Positions 18,331-26,181 of a stretch of DNA of 64,000 nucleotides are shown piece by piece. The notes beneath the pieces were generated by a model. That model ran no database searches. It was not told where the DNA came from and worked only from the letters and a program-made list of their open reading frames with translations. The stretch is taken from positions 2,359,559 through 2,423,558 of the forward strand of contig MEFY01000002.1 of the NCBI GenBank assembly GCA_001725325.1, in the 5' to 3' direction. The translations under genes were made by a program, and so were the position numbers. Position 1 is the first letter of the stretch. Each line of letters starts with the position of its first letter. Source of the DNA: Leifsonia sp. SCN 70-46. Its GTDB lineage: Bacteria; Actinomycetota; Actinomycetes; Actinomycetales; Microbacteriaceae.

Positions 18331-19145
18331 CCATCACCGGATCCACCGGCCACGTCGGCCGCCTCGTCGCCGCCCAGCTGGGCGACCTCGACCCGCTCCT
18401 CGTCGTACGCGACGCGAGCCGCGCACCCGCGGGCTTCCGCACCGCGCAGACCACGTACGGCGAGCGCTCCCGCTCGGCCGGGGTGCTCGCGGGCGTGGAC
18501 GTGCTCTTCATGGTGTCCGCCTCGGAGTCGCCCACGCGGCGCGAGGAGCACCGCTCCTTCATCGCCGCGGCCGCGGACGCCGGGGTCGGCCACATCGTCT
18601 ACACGTCGTTCTTCGGCGCCGACCCGCGGGCGGTATTCACGCTCGGCCGCGACCATGCCGACGCCGAGGCGGCGGTGCGGGAGTCGGGCATGCGCTTCAC
18701 GTTCCTGCGCGACAACTTCTACTCCGACCTGCTGCCGCACTTCGCCGACGAGTCCGGCGTCATCCGCGGTCCCGCGGGCGACGGGCGCGTCGCGGCCGTG
18801 GCGCGCGCCGATGTGGCCGATGTCGCCTCCGCAGTGCTGCGCGACCCCGCGGCGCACGTCGACACGACGTACGAGCTCACGGGACCCGAGGCCCTCACGC
18901 TCGACGAGGTGGCCGCCCGCGCGGGCGCCGCGCTCGGGGCGTCCCTGCGGTACGAGCGGGAGACGCTCGCGGAGGCCTACGCGTCCCGCCGCCGGTGGAG
19001 CGAGGAGCAGTGGCAGCTCGACGCGTGGGTGAGCACCTACACGGCGATAGCCGACGGCGAGGTCGCGCGGGTCACGGACGACGTGGCGCGCGTCGCCGGG
19101 CATCCCGCGCGCAGCATCGAGGACGCCCTCGCGTCAAGGGCCTGA
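18321..19145 (+). CDS. NAD(P)-binding NmrA-like oxidoreductase/regulator
   Basis: A 274-residue atypical short-chain dehydrogenase. The N-terminal TLAITGSTGHVGRLV carries the GxxGxxG dinucleotide motif, followed by LLVVRDASR and VDVLFMVSASES. HIVYTSFFGADP and FTFLRDNFYSDLLP resemble NmrA/QOR2-type quinone reductases, which often lack the classical YxxxK pair, as here. ATG 18321 is preferred because it places the Rossmann motif correctly; ATG 18300 and GTG 18312 are in frame and cannot be excluded. The start lies inside a 15-bp inverted repeat. Confidence 0.85.
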   Translation: MTLAITGSTGHVGRLVAAQLGDLDPLLVVRDASRAPAGFRTAQTTYGERSRSAGVLAGVDVLFMVSASESPTRREEHRSFIAAAADAGVGHIVYTSFFGADPRAVFTLGRDHADAEAAVRESGMRFTFLRDNFYSDLLPHFADESGVIRGPAGDGRVAAVARADVADVASAVLRDPAAHVDTTYELTGPEALTLDEVAARAGAALGASLRYERETLAEAYASRRRWSEEQWQLDAWVSTYTAIADGEVARVTDDVARVAGHPARSIEDALASRA

Positions 19146-19160
19146 CCCGCGGCAACCGGA

Positions 19161-19178
19161 TTCGTATCCTGTTACGAA
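19161..19178 (+). promoter_or_regulatory. Palindromic operator over the kinase -10 box
   Basis: TTCGTA (19161-19166) and TACGAA (19173-19178) are perfect arms six bases apart. A TATCCT (19165-19170) inside the palindrome is a plausible -10 for the kinase gene, which starts 31 bases downstream after GGAGG. Confidence 0.5.
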
Positions 19179-19200
19179 CACTGGGGGATGGAGGTGTGTC

Positions 19201-20562
19201 GTGACGGACAGGCTGCAGACGAGGTACCGGCTCGACCAGGTCATCGCGACCGGCGGCATGGCCCAGGTCTACCGCGCGCGCGACGAGTTCCTCGGACGTG
19301 ACGTGGCGATCAAGGTCTTCCGCGCGAGCGCGACGGCCGAGCTCGACTTCAAGCGCCAGGAGGACGAGGTCAACGTGCTCGCGCGCCTCAACCACCCCAA
19401 CCTCGTGACGCTGCTCGACGCGGCGGTGGACAGGTCCGACCCGGATGCGACGCGCATCTACTACGTCATGGAGCTCGTCGAGGGCACCGACCTCAAGCGC
19501 CGGCTCGACGAGGGTCCGCTCGTCGCACGCCAGGTCGCCCAGCTCGGCTACCACGCCGCCTCGGCGCTCGAGTACGTGCACGGGCAGGGCATCGTGCACC
19601 GCGATGTGAAGCCCGCGAACATCCTGCTGACCTTCGACGACGACGGGTCGCGCGTCAACGCCAAGCTCGGCGACTTCGGTGTCGCGTCGATCGGCCCGGC
19701 CGAGGCGATAGCCGACGACGAGATCGTCACGGGCACCGTCGCCTACCTGAGCCCGGAGCAGGCGCGCGGGGAGGAGGTGGGCGCCGCATCGGACGTGTAC
19801 TCGCTCGGGCTCGTGCTGCTGCAGTGCTTCACGGGTGTGCTCGCGTTCCCCGGCCCGCCCCAGCACTCCGCGCTCGCGCGCCTCATCGACGACCCCGCGA
19901 TCCCGGGCTCCGTGCCCGCGGAGTGGGCGCCCCTGCTGCGCGCCATGACGGCGCGCGACGCCGCGGAGCGTCCCGACATCCACGACGTCGCCCTCGCGCT
20001 GCGGCAGATGTTCCTCGCCGAGTCGGGGCGCCACAAGGCCGACCGGCCCGTCGACGGGGCCGAGCGCCCCGCCGGGACGGGACGACACGGCGTGCTCGGA
20101 TCTCCTCCCGACGACGCCTTCGACCGCATCACGGCCCTGGCCGCGCGCGTCCTGCGAGCCCCCGTCGCGATCGTGAGCCTCGTCGACGACGACCGCGTCT
20201 GGTTCACCTCGACCGAGGGCCTCGACATCCGCGAGATCGCGCGCGATCCCGCGAACCCGCTCGTCGCCGCCGAGCTCGGCCTCCCGTTCTACGCGGGAGT
20301 GCCGCTCACGACACCCGACGGTCGCGACCTCGGAACCCTGTGCGTGCTCGACGTCGAGCCTCGCACCCTCGCGCCCGCCGAGCTCGCGACCCTCACCGAC
20401 CTCGCGGCGCTCGTCGTGCGCGAGCTCGAGCTGCGCCGCGAGGCGGGCGCCCTGCAGGCGCTCGAGCCCGAGCTCCTGGGCGGCGCCGATACCGGGGAGG
20501 GCGGCACGATCATCACCAACCGCGCCTCGACGGGCCCCATCGAGGTTCCCGCCACGCAGTGA
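19201..20562 (+). CDS. Soluble Ser/Thr protein kinase with C-terminal GAF domain
   Basis: Hanks-type kinase of 453 residues. The P-loop GGMAQVYRA (18-26), Lys38 (VAIKVF), HRDVKPAN with catalytic Asp135, and DFG (158-160) with TGTVAYLSPEQARG in the activation loop are all intact, so it should be active. After residue about 300 comes a GAF-like sensor domain (FDRITALAARVLRAPVAIV to FYAGVPLTTPDGRDLGTLCV). No membrane helix or PASTA domain is present, unlike PknB. GAF pockets bind small ligands in other proteins; the ligand here is unknown. The GTG at 19201 follows GGAGG. First gene of the GAF/pseudo-SGNH cluster. Confidence 0.9.
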   Translation: MTDRLQTRYRLDQVIATGGMAQVYRARDEFLGRDVAIKVFRASATAELDFKRQEDEVNVLARLNHPNLVTLLDAAVDRSDPDATRIYYVMELVEGTDLKRRLDEGPLVARQVAQLGYHAASALEYVHGQGIVHRDVKPANILLTFDDDGSRVNAKLGDFGVASIGPAEAIADDEIVTGTVAYLSPEQARGEEVGAASDVYSLGLVLLQCFTGVLAFPGPPQHSALARLIDDPAIPGSVPAEWAPLLRAMTARDAAERPDIHDVALALRQMFLAESGRHKADRPVDGAERPAGTGRHGVLGSPPDDAFDRITALAARVLRAPVAIVSLVDDDRVWFTSTEGLDIREIARDPANPLVAAELGLPFYAGVPLTTPDGRDLGTLCVLDVEPRTLAPAELATLTDLAALVVRELELRREAGALQALEPELLGGADTGEGGTIITNRASTGPIEVPATQ

Positions 20563-20659
20563 CGCTGCCCCCGCGGCGGGGGCGCGGCATCTACGATTGG
20601 GGTACGCGCGGCCCGCTCCATGGCCGGTGCAGACCGATCAGGACGTTCGAAGGGGAGCG

Positions 20660-21853
20660 ATGCTGGGGTACATTGCGCACGGGGTCGCCAACCCGGCCGC
20701 ACGGCTGTGGCTCGCGACATCCTCGCAGTCCTGGCGACACCTGCCGACCCCCTCGGACCCGCCGCTCGTGCACGCGCCGGGCTCCGACTCCGACCGCGTG
20801 CTGCTGCTCGGCTCCGGCATCGCGGTGGGCTACGGCGTCATGTCGCACGACCTCGCGCTCGGCGGCCACTTCGCGCGAGGGCTGAGCTCGCTCACGGGCC
20901 GCGGCGCGACTGTCGACATCGTCGGCCGGCCCGACATGGCGCCGTCGAACACGCGCGCGACGCTCGGCACCCTCGACCTCGGCCGGTTCGACGCGCTCGT
21001 GCTCATCCTCGGCGGCCTCGAGGCCCTCACCCTCATGCCCACGGGCATGTGGCGGCGCCAGATGCGCGCGCTGCTCGCCGAGCTCGTGGCGGTGGCACCG
21101 CCGAGCCTCAAGGTGTTCGTCGTCGAGATCGGCGCGCCCCTCCTCGCGGGGCTGCCCGTCGTGGTGCGCAAGGCCGTGTGGTCGCACCTGCTGCGCCTCA
21201 ACCGCGCGACCGAAGAGCTGTGCGCCGAGTTCGACAACCTGACCTTCGTCGCGTTCGCGCCCGCGCAGGGCGACGTCAACACGCTGCGCGGCCGCACGAC
21301 GTACCAGGGCTGGGCCGAGCTCATCGCGCCGCCCGTCGCGCGCGCCCTCGACGCCGAGGCGCGCCGGCGCCGGCCCGCGAACTTCGACGAGGAGTCGCGG
21401 CAGCGCGCCGTCGACCTGCTCGACATCGACTCGGTGCCGGACGACGAGCTCCACCGGATCGTCGCCAACGCGCGCGACCTGTTCGGCACGGCGGGGGCCT
21501 CCGTGACGATCATCGACCACGACGTGCAGCGCACGAAGGCGGCGGTGGGGATGCCCAGCGGCACGATCCCGCGGGCCGACTCGATCTGCAACCTCACGAT
21601 CGGCGAGCAGGGCGTGCTCGTCGTGGAGGACATGACGACCGACCCGCGCCTCGCCGGATCGCCGTGGGCCGACGGCGCCCTCGCGCGCTTCTACGCGGGG
21701 TACCCCGTGGAGGCGCCCGACGGCCAGCGCATCGGCGCCCTGTGCATCGTCGACAGCGCGCCCCGGAGGTTCAGCGACACCGACGCCGCCCTCCTGCGCC
21801 AGCTCGCGCTGCGCGTGCAGTCGGCCCTGTGGGGCGCGCGCGTCGCGCGCTAG
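20660..21853 (+). CDS. Pseudo-SGNH domain fused to GAF domain (paralogue 1)
   Basis: A 397-residue two-domain protein. Residues about 45-230 follow the SGNH hydrolase plan (DRVLLLGSGIAVGYGV, LVLILGGLEAL, TYQGWAELIAP), but the nucleophile motif GDS is GSG (51-53), the Gly-x-Asn-Asp block is GGLE (118-121) and the Asp-x-x-His pair is missing. Hydrolysis by the usual mechanism is therefore unlikely. Residues about 260-392 are a GAF domain (DELHRIVANARDLFG to ARFYAGYPVEAPDGQRIGAL). The ATG at 20660 follows AAGGGGAG. Its last four bases overlap the convergent LysR-like gene. Confidence 0.8.
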   Translation: MLGYIAHGVANPAARLWLATSSQSWRHLPTPSDPPLVHAPGSDSDRVLLLGSGIAVGYGVMSHDLALGGHFARGLSSLTGRGATVDIVGRPDMAPSNTRATLGTLDLGRFDALVLILGGLEALTLMPTGMWRRQMRALLAELVAVAPPSLKVFVVEIGAPLLAGLPVVVRKAVWSHLLRLNRATEELCAEFDNLTFVAFAPAQGDVNTLRGRTTYQGWAELIAPPVARALDAEARRRRPANFDEESRQRAVDLLDIDSVPDDELHRIVANARDLFGTAGASVTIIDHDVQRTKAAVGMPSGTIPRADSICNLTIGEQGVLVVEDMTTDPRLAGSPWADGALARFYAGYPVEAPDGQRIGALCIVDSAPRRFSDTDAALLRQLALRVQSALWGARVAR

Positions 21854-22365
21854 CGGGAGCTGTTGGCGGTGCGCCCGCGCACGATGCCGATGAACGTCTC
21901 GATGTCGGGGGTCGTGCCGTCGAGCGGCCATACCAGTGCCACGCGCGTCTCCGGCGCGTCGAGCACGGGCCGCGCGACCACGTCTTTGCGGCTGAGCGCG
22001 CGCGCGACCGACTGGGGCATGATCGCCGTCCCCACATTGGCGGCGACGAGCTCGACGACCTCGGCCCACTCTCCCTCGAGCAGGTCGTCGAGGTCCGCGA
22101 GCTCGACGGAGTCGACGGCCTCCACGACGTGGTCCTTGGGGGCGACGACGACGGGCTTCTCGACGTAGAGGGGGATGGCGCTGAACCGCTCCGTGTCGAC
22201 GGGCAGGCGCACGAGGGCCACGTCCGCGTCGCCGGAGAGCAGGGCCGCGACGGCCTCGGCGGGGGAGAGCTGGGTGAGCGTGAGCGGGTGCCGGGGCATC
22301 CTCTCGCGCCAGATGCCCGCCCACTTGCCGGGGGTCACGCCCAGGACGTAGGCGACGGTGAACAT
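21850..22365 (-). CDS. LysR-type substrate-binding domain protein without HTH
   Basis: A 171-residue stand-alone periplasmic-binding-like domain of the kind found at the C-terminus of LysR regulators: VALVRLPVD, PLYVEKPVVVAPKDH and VAANVGTAIMPQSVARALS. No winged-helix DNA-binding domain precedes it. ATG 22365 is supported by TAGCCT (22377-22372) six bases upstream, which leaves no room for one. Divergent from the DUF5997 gene, a pairing I recall from other actinobacteria. It may bind a small molecule or partner protein; function unknown. Confidence 0.75.
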   Translation of the reverse strand: MFTVAYVLGVTPGKWAGIWRERMPRHPLTLTQLSPAEAVAALLSGDADVALVRLPVDTERFSAIPLYVEKPVVVAPKDHVVEAVDSVELADLDDLLEGEWAEVVELVAANVGTAIMPQSVARALSRKDVVARPVLDAPETRVALVWPLDGTTPDIETFIGIVRGRTANSSR

Positions 22366-22371
22366 GGCCAC

Positions 22372-22381
22372 AGGCTACCCT
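22372..22381. promoter_or_regulatory. Overlapping divergent -10 boxes
   Basis: In aggctaccct the reverse strand reads TAGCCT (22377-22372), six bases from ATG 22365, and the forward strand reads TACCCT (22376-22381), six bases from GTG 22388. The two boxes share the central TA, so both promoters cannot melt at once. Confidence 0.6.
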
Positions 22382-22387
22382 TGGGAG

Positions 22388-22798
22388 GTGACCGACCAGA
22401 CCATGAAGCCCGCCACCGCCGCGAAGAAGCTCAACATCTACCTGCCCGCGACGCCGCAGGAGTTCCAGGACGGCGAGGTCACCCGCGAGCAGTTCCTCGA
22501 GCTGCAGGCGAATCCGCCGGAGTGGCTCACGGCCCTCCGCAAGGACGGCCCGCACCCGCGCCAGGAGGTCGCCCGCAAGCTCGGCGTCTCGACGTCGGGC
22601 CTCGCCCGCGCCGGCGCGCCCGACGTGCTCACGACCGCGGAGATCAAGGCGCTGCTCGAGCAGAAGCCCGCGTGGCTCGTGGCCGAGCGCGCGACGCACG
22701 CCGCCGTGCAGGAGGACAACGCGCGCATCAAGACGGAGCGCGCCGCCAAGGAGCAGGCGCGCGCCCAGCGCGAATCCTCGGGAGGACGGGGACGCTGA
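22388..22798 (+). CDS. DUF5997 family protein
   Basis: A 136-residue basic protein of unknown function. The conserved core MKPATAAKKLNIYLPATP, the segment VARKLGVSTSGLARAGAP and the Ala/Arg-rich end (AKEQARAQRESSGGRGR) are characteristic of this actinobacterial family. The middle LGVSTSGLAR looks like a short helix-turn-helix-like unit. GTG 22388 lies six bases past TACCCT, so a leaderless GTG start is preferred; ATG 22403 would remove five residues. Divergently transcribed from the LysR-like gene with overlapping promoters, which suggests linked control. Confidence 0.78.
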   Translation: MTDQTMKPATAAKKLNIYLPATPQEFQDGEVTREQFLELQANPPEWLTALRKDGPHPRQEVARKLGVSTSGLARAGAPDVLTTAEIKALLEQKPAWLVAERATHAAVQEDNARIKTERAAKEQARAQRESSGGRGR

Positions 22799-22856
22799 CG
22801 GCACCCTCCCGCTAGGGTGGGGGCACCGACCCGCTGAACACCCACCGGGAGCCGTC

Positions 22857-24074
22857 ATGTCCCTGCTCAGCTCGCCCCACGAAGCCTTCAGCTCGGGCTT
22901 CTACCGGGATCCCACGCTCGACTTCGCCGTGCGCGGACTGCTCGGGCACGCGCCCTCCGGGGCGACGGAGCCCGGCGAGGTGCTCGCGACCATCGCGACG
23001 GTCCCCGACGGGGACTGGACCGCGTGGCATGCCGCGTGGCTCGACCTCGGAGCCCGGCTGCTCGACGAGGCGTCCGCGCTGCACGAGGCCGGACGGCTCG
23101 AGAGCGCCTCGGGCCTGTACCTGCGCGCCTCCCGCTACCTCGCGGAGGCGGTCGACAGCGCGCCGGACGACACGCGCGCCGACGTGTTCCGCCGCCACCG
23201 GCTCGCCTGGGACGGCTTCATCGACACGACCCTCTACTCCGCGCAGCGCGTGAGCATCCCCTACGAGGCCGACTCGCTTCCCGGCTACGTGATCAGGCCG
23301 GGGGATGACGACGAGCCGCGGCCCACGATCATCCTCGTCAACGGCAGCGACGGCTCGCACAGCGCCATGTGGGGCGATGCGGCCCACGGCGCCCTCGTGC
23401 GCGGCTACACCGTGCTCATCTTCGACGGGCCCGGACAGCAGTCGATGCTCTTCGAGCGCGGCACCGCGTTCCGCCCGGACTGGGAGAAGGTCGTCACGCC
23501 CGTCGTCGACTTCCTGCTCGCACGGCCCGACGTCGACGCCGCCAAGCTCGCGATCTACGGCATCAGCCAGGGCGGCTACTGGGTGCCGCGCGCGCTCGCC
23601 TTCGAGACGCGCCTCGCCGCCGCCATAGCCGACCCCGGCGTCACCGACGTGTCGGCGTCGTGGCTGCCCCGCCTGCCCGCGCCGCTGCGCGCCCTCTTCG
23701 AGGCCGGCAAGAAGGACGCGTTCGACCGCGACATGCAGATCGGCATGCGGTTCGGCGCGGCGACCGCGCGCACGTGGGCGTTCCGCGCGAGGCCGTACCG
23801 GCAGGAGAGCTACTTCGACACGCTCAACGAGGTGTCGCGGTACGCGCTCGGCGACCTCGCCGCGAGCATCCGCACGCCGCTCTTCATCACGTCGCCCGAG
23901 GGGGAGCAGTTCTGGCCGGGGCAGTCCGCGGCCCTCGCCGAGGCCCTGCCGGGGGAGAGGGTGCTGCAGGAGTTCACCGCCGCAGAGGGTGCCGACCTCC
24001 ACTGCCAGCCCCTCGCGCGCACCCTCACCCAGCAGCGCATGTTCGACTGGCTCGACGTGGCGCTCGACCTCTAG
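22857..24074 (+). CDS. Alpha/beta hydrolase (DHPON-hydrolase/acyl-peptidase like)
   Basis: A 405-residue cytoplasmic serine hydrolase. A helical N-terminal region (about 1-120, AGRLESASGLYLRASRYLAEA) precedes the alpha/beta core, an arrangement seen in 2,6-dihydroxypseudooxynicotine hydrolase-type enzymes. The nucleophile elbow is GISQGG near residue 239. PTIILVNGSDGSHSAM forms the oxyanion strand, and the terminal GADLHCQP supplies the likely catalytic His. The substrate cannot be inferred. ATG 22857 follows GGGAG. It splits the two pseudo-SGNH/GAF genes but shows no domain relation to them. Confidence 0.85.
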   Translation: MSLLSSPHEAFSSGFYRDPTLDFAVRGLLGHAPSGATEPGEVLATIATVPDGDWTAWHAAWLDLGARLLDEASALHEAGRLESASGLYLRASRYLAEAVDSAPDDTRADVFRRHRLAWDGFIDTTLYSAQRVSIPYEADSLPGYVIRPGDDDEPRPTIILVNGSDGSHSAMWGDAAHGALVRGYTVLIFDGPGQQSMLFERGTAFRPDWEKVVTPVVDFLLARPDVDAAKLAIYGISQGGYWVPRALAFETRLAAAIADPGVTDVSASWLPRLPAPLRALFEAGKKDAFDRDMQIGMRFGAATARTWAFRARPYRQESYFDTLNEVSRYALGDLAASIRTPLFITSPEGEQFWPGQSAALAEALPGERVLQEFTAAEGADLHCQPLARTLTQQRMFDWLDVALDL

Positions 24075-24141
24075 CGCGGGCTAGGCTGGGCGCAGCCCGG
24101 GGAGCACTGGATCCTGCGAACCGGCAACTGGTCGGGGGACC

Positions 24142-25362
24142 ATGTTCAGGGGTGGAACCGTCAGAGACGCCGCCAGAGGGTTGGCGGGCCCGTTCGTCGA
24201 ACGGATGGTCGTCGGAGCAGCACGGGCCCGCGGCGAGCTGCCGCGGCCGTGGGGCGACCCGCGCGTGCACGCCATGGGGCCCGACCCCGACCGCATCCTG
24301 CTCGTGGGCGCGGGCATCGTGCGCGGGCTCGGCGTGGCATCGCACGAGCTCGGGCTCGGCGGCCACCTCGCCCGCCGCCTCTCGGCCCTCACGGGCCGTG
24401 GTGCGGACATCGAGCTCGTGGGCGTGCCCTCGCTCACCGTCACGGCCGCCCGGCGCCTCGTCGACGGCCTGCAGCTCGAGCGCTACGACGCCGTGGTGCT
24501 CATGCTCGGCGCGCGCGAGGCCATCGGCCTGCGCAACCCCGTGGTGTGGGAGCGCGACCTGCTCGACCTCGTGACGACCGTGCGCGAACGTGGCGTGCCC
24601 GCGCTCCCGGTGTTCCTCGTCTCGATCGCGCCGCCGCCGAGCGTCGTGCCCTTCGACGGCGTCATCGCGCCCGTCGTGACACGCCACGTGGCCCGGCTCA
24701 ACGCCGTGCTCGACCGGCTCGGCGCGCTGCCGGGCGTGCACGTCATCCCGTTCGAGCCCGGCGACGCCTTGGGCAACAACGGCCTCGCTGACACGGCGAC
24801 GTACGCGGCCTGGTCGCGTCCCATCGCCACGGGGATGCACGCCGTGCTCGACGACGCCGTGCCCGTGCGCCCCGCTGGGGTCACGGACGAGCAGCTGCGC
24901 CAGGCGTCGCTCGACGCCATGGGCATCCTCGACGATCCGCCGAGCGCCGAGCTCGAGGCCCTCTCCCGCGTCGCGCGCGACCTCTTCGGGGTCGACGGCG
25001 CGGCGGTCAACCTCATCGACCACGACCGGCAGCTGAGCAAGTCCGCCCAGGGGTTCCCGCGGGGCGAGATACCCCGGTCGGAGTCGCTGTGCGCGACGAC
25101 CGTCGAGCAGGACGGCATCCTGGTCGTCGAGGATGCGCAGCGCGACGCCCGCTTCAGCGCGATGCCCTCGGTGGCCGGCGGAGTCGTGCGGTTCTACGCG
25201 GGCCACCCCGTCGAGGCCCCGGACGGCCAGCGCGTGGGGACCCTGTGCCTCTTCGACGCCGAGCCGCGCCCCTTCACGAGCGCCGACCGGTCGCTCCTGA
25301 GGGAGCTCGCGCTGCGCGTGCAGGCGGAGCTCTGGTCCCACGTGCGGGTGTCCGCGCGGTAG
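24142..25362 (+). CDS. Pseudo-SGNH domain fused to GAF domain (paralogue 2)
   Basis: A 406-residue paralogue of the protein at 20660 with the same order of domains. The degenerate SGNH block I is GAG (56-58, in LLVGAGIVRGLGVASHEL), block III is GARE (123-126) and the C-terminal Asp-His block is absent. The GAF domain spans about residues 260-400 (ELEALSRVARDLFG to RFYAGHPVEAPDGQRVGTLC) and is the best-conserved part relative to paralogue 1. It lacks the RWLAT...W segment before block I that paralogues 1 and 3 share. ATG 24142 follows GGGGGA. Confidence 0.8.
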   Translation: MFRGGTVRDAARGLAGPFVERMVVGAARARGELPRPWGDPRVHAMGPDPDRILLVGAGIVRGLGVASHELGLGGHLARRLSALTGRGADIELVGVPSLTVTAARRLVDGLQLERYDAVVLMLGAREAIGLRNPVVWERDLLDLVTTVRERGVPALPVFLVSIAPPPSVVPFDGVIAPVVTRHVARLNAVLDRLGALPGVHVIPFEPGDALGNNGLADTATYAAWSRPIATGMHAVLDDAVPVRPAGVTDEQLRQASLDAMGILDDPPSAELEALSRVARDLFGVDGAAVNLIDHDRQLSKSAQGFPRGEIPRSESLCATTVEQDGILVVEDAQRDARFSAMPSVAGGVVRFYAGHPVEAPDGQRVGTLCLFDAEPRPFTSADRSLLRELALRVQAELWSHVRVSAR

Positions 25363-25409
25363 CTCCGGGTCCTCCCTTTGGGGGATGACTAAGTGATTGA
25401 TTCTCGCAA

Positions 25410-25415
25410 TATACT
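25410..25415 (+). promoter_or_regulatory. Putative -10 TATACT of pseudo-SGNH paralogue 3
   Basis: A near-consensus TATACT sits in a short A/T-rich stretch (25386-25415) that is unusual for this window. It is followed by a 22-base leader with GGGGAGG before ATG 25438. No matching -35 is evident. Confidence 0.45.
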
Positions 25416-25437
25416 GTCCTCCAAGGGGAGGCAGGAC

Positions 25438-26154
25438 ATGTCCGACGCATTCAGGAACGCCGTGATCAGGCCGATCGTGAACCGCTGGCTCGCGACGTCC
25501 GACGTCTCCTGGCGCACGCTGCGCACGCCCGACGGCCCGCCGGTCGCCCGCAGCGAGGGTCCTGACCCCGATCGCGTGCTCCTGACCGGTGCCGGCATCT
25601 CGATGGGCTACGGCATGGGGTCGCACGACGTGGCGCTGCCCGGCCAGCTCGCCCGCCGCGTCACGGCGATCACGGGGCGCGGGGTGCAGGTCGACGTCGT
25701 CGCGGGGGAGACCCTCACGGTCGAGGACGCCGTCGCGAACCTCACCGTCAAGCGCCTGCGCGAGCTCGACCTCGTCATCGCGACCCCCGGCACCTTCGAG
25801 AAGCTCCTGCTGCTGCCCGTGTCCGCGTGGCGTGCGCGCATCGAGCTCATCCTCGACCACTTCGCCGAGAACGCCCCGGCGAGCCTGCGGGTGCAGTTCG
25901 TCGCCGTGCCCGAGCTCTCGCACATCCTGCGCATGCCGTGGCCGCTCGCCGTGCTCGCCGACCGTTCGTCGCGCGCGCTCAACCGCTCGCTCGCCGAGGC
26001 GTGCGCCGCACGTCCCTACGCGGAGTTCGTGCCCTTCCGCCCGACCGAGCCCGTGGGGCGCGGCGGCACCGGGCGCACCTACGAGCGCTGGGCCGACTTG
26101 CTCGCGCCGCGGGTGGCCGCAGCGCTCGAGCAGCACGCGAGGGCGTCGGCGTAG
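25438..26154 (+). CDS. Stand-alone pseudo-SGNH protein (paralogue 3)
   Basis: A 238-residue single-domain member of the same family with no GAF domain. Residues 12-65 (RPIVNRWLATSDVSWRTLRT, then DRVLLTGAGISMGYGMGSHD) align closely with the paralogue at 20660. Block I is GAG (51-53) instead of GDS, block III reads TPGTFEK with no Asn-Asp, and the C-terminal RTYERWADLLAP lacks the Asp-His pair. The ATG at 25438 follows GGGGAGGCAGG; an earlier in-frame start at 25393 lies upstream of the predicted -10. Possibly a binding partner or a domain lost from a GAF fusion. Confidence 0.78.
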   Translation: MSDAFRNAVIRPIVNRWLATSDVSWRTLRTPDGPPVARSEGPDPDRVLLTGAGISMGYGMGSHDVALPGQLARRVTAITGRGVQVDVVAGETLTVEDAVANLTVKRLRELDLVIATPGTFEKLLLLPVSAWRARIELILDHFAENAPASLRVQFVAVPELSHILRMPWPLAVLADRSSRALNRSLAEACAARPYAEFVPFRPTEPVGRGGTGRTYERWADLLAPRVAAALEQHARASA

Positions 26155-26169
26155 TCCCGAGCCCCGGGG

Positions 26170-26181
26170 TAGCCTTGGCAG
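26170..26181 (+). promoter_or_regulatory. Leaderless promoter of the DarT-like gene
   Basis: TAGCCT at 26170-26175 is followed by six bases and the GTG at 26182. Confidence 0.55.
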
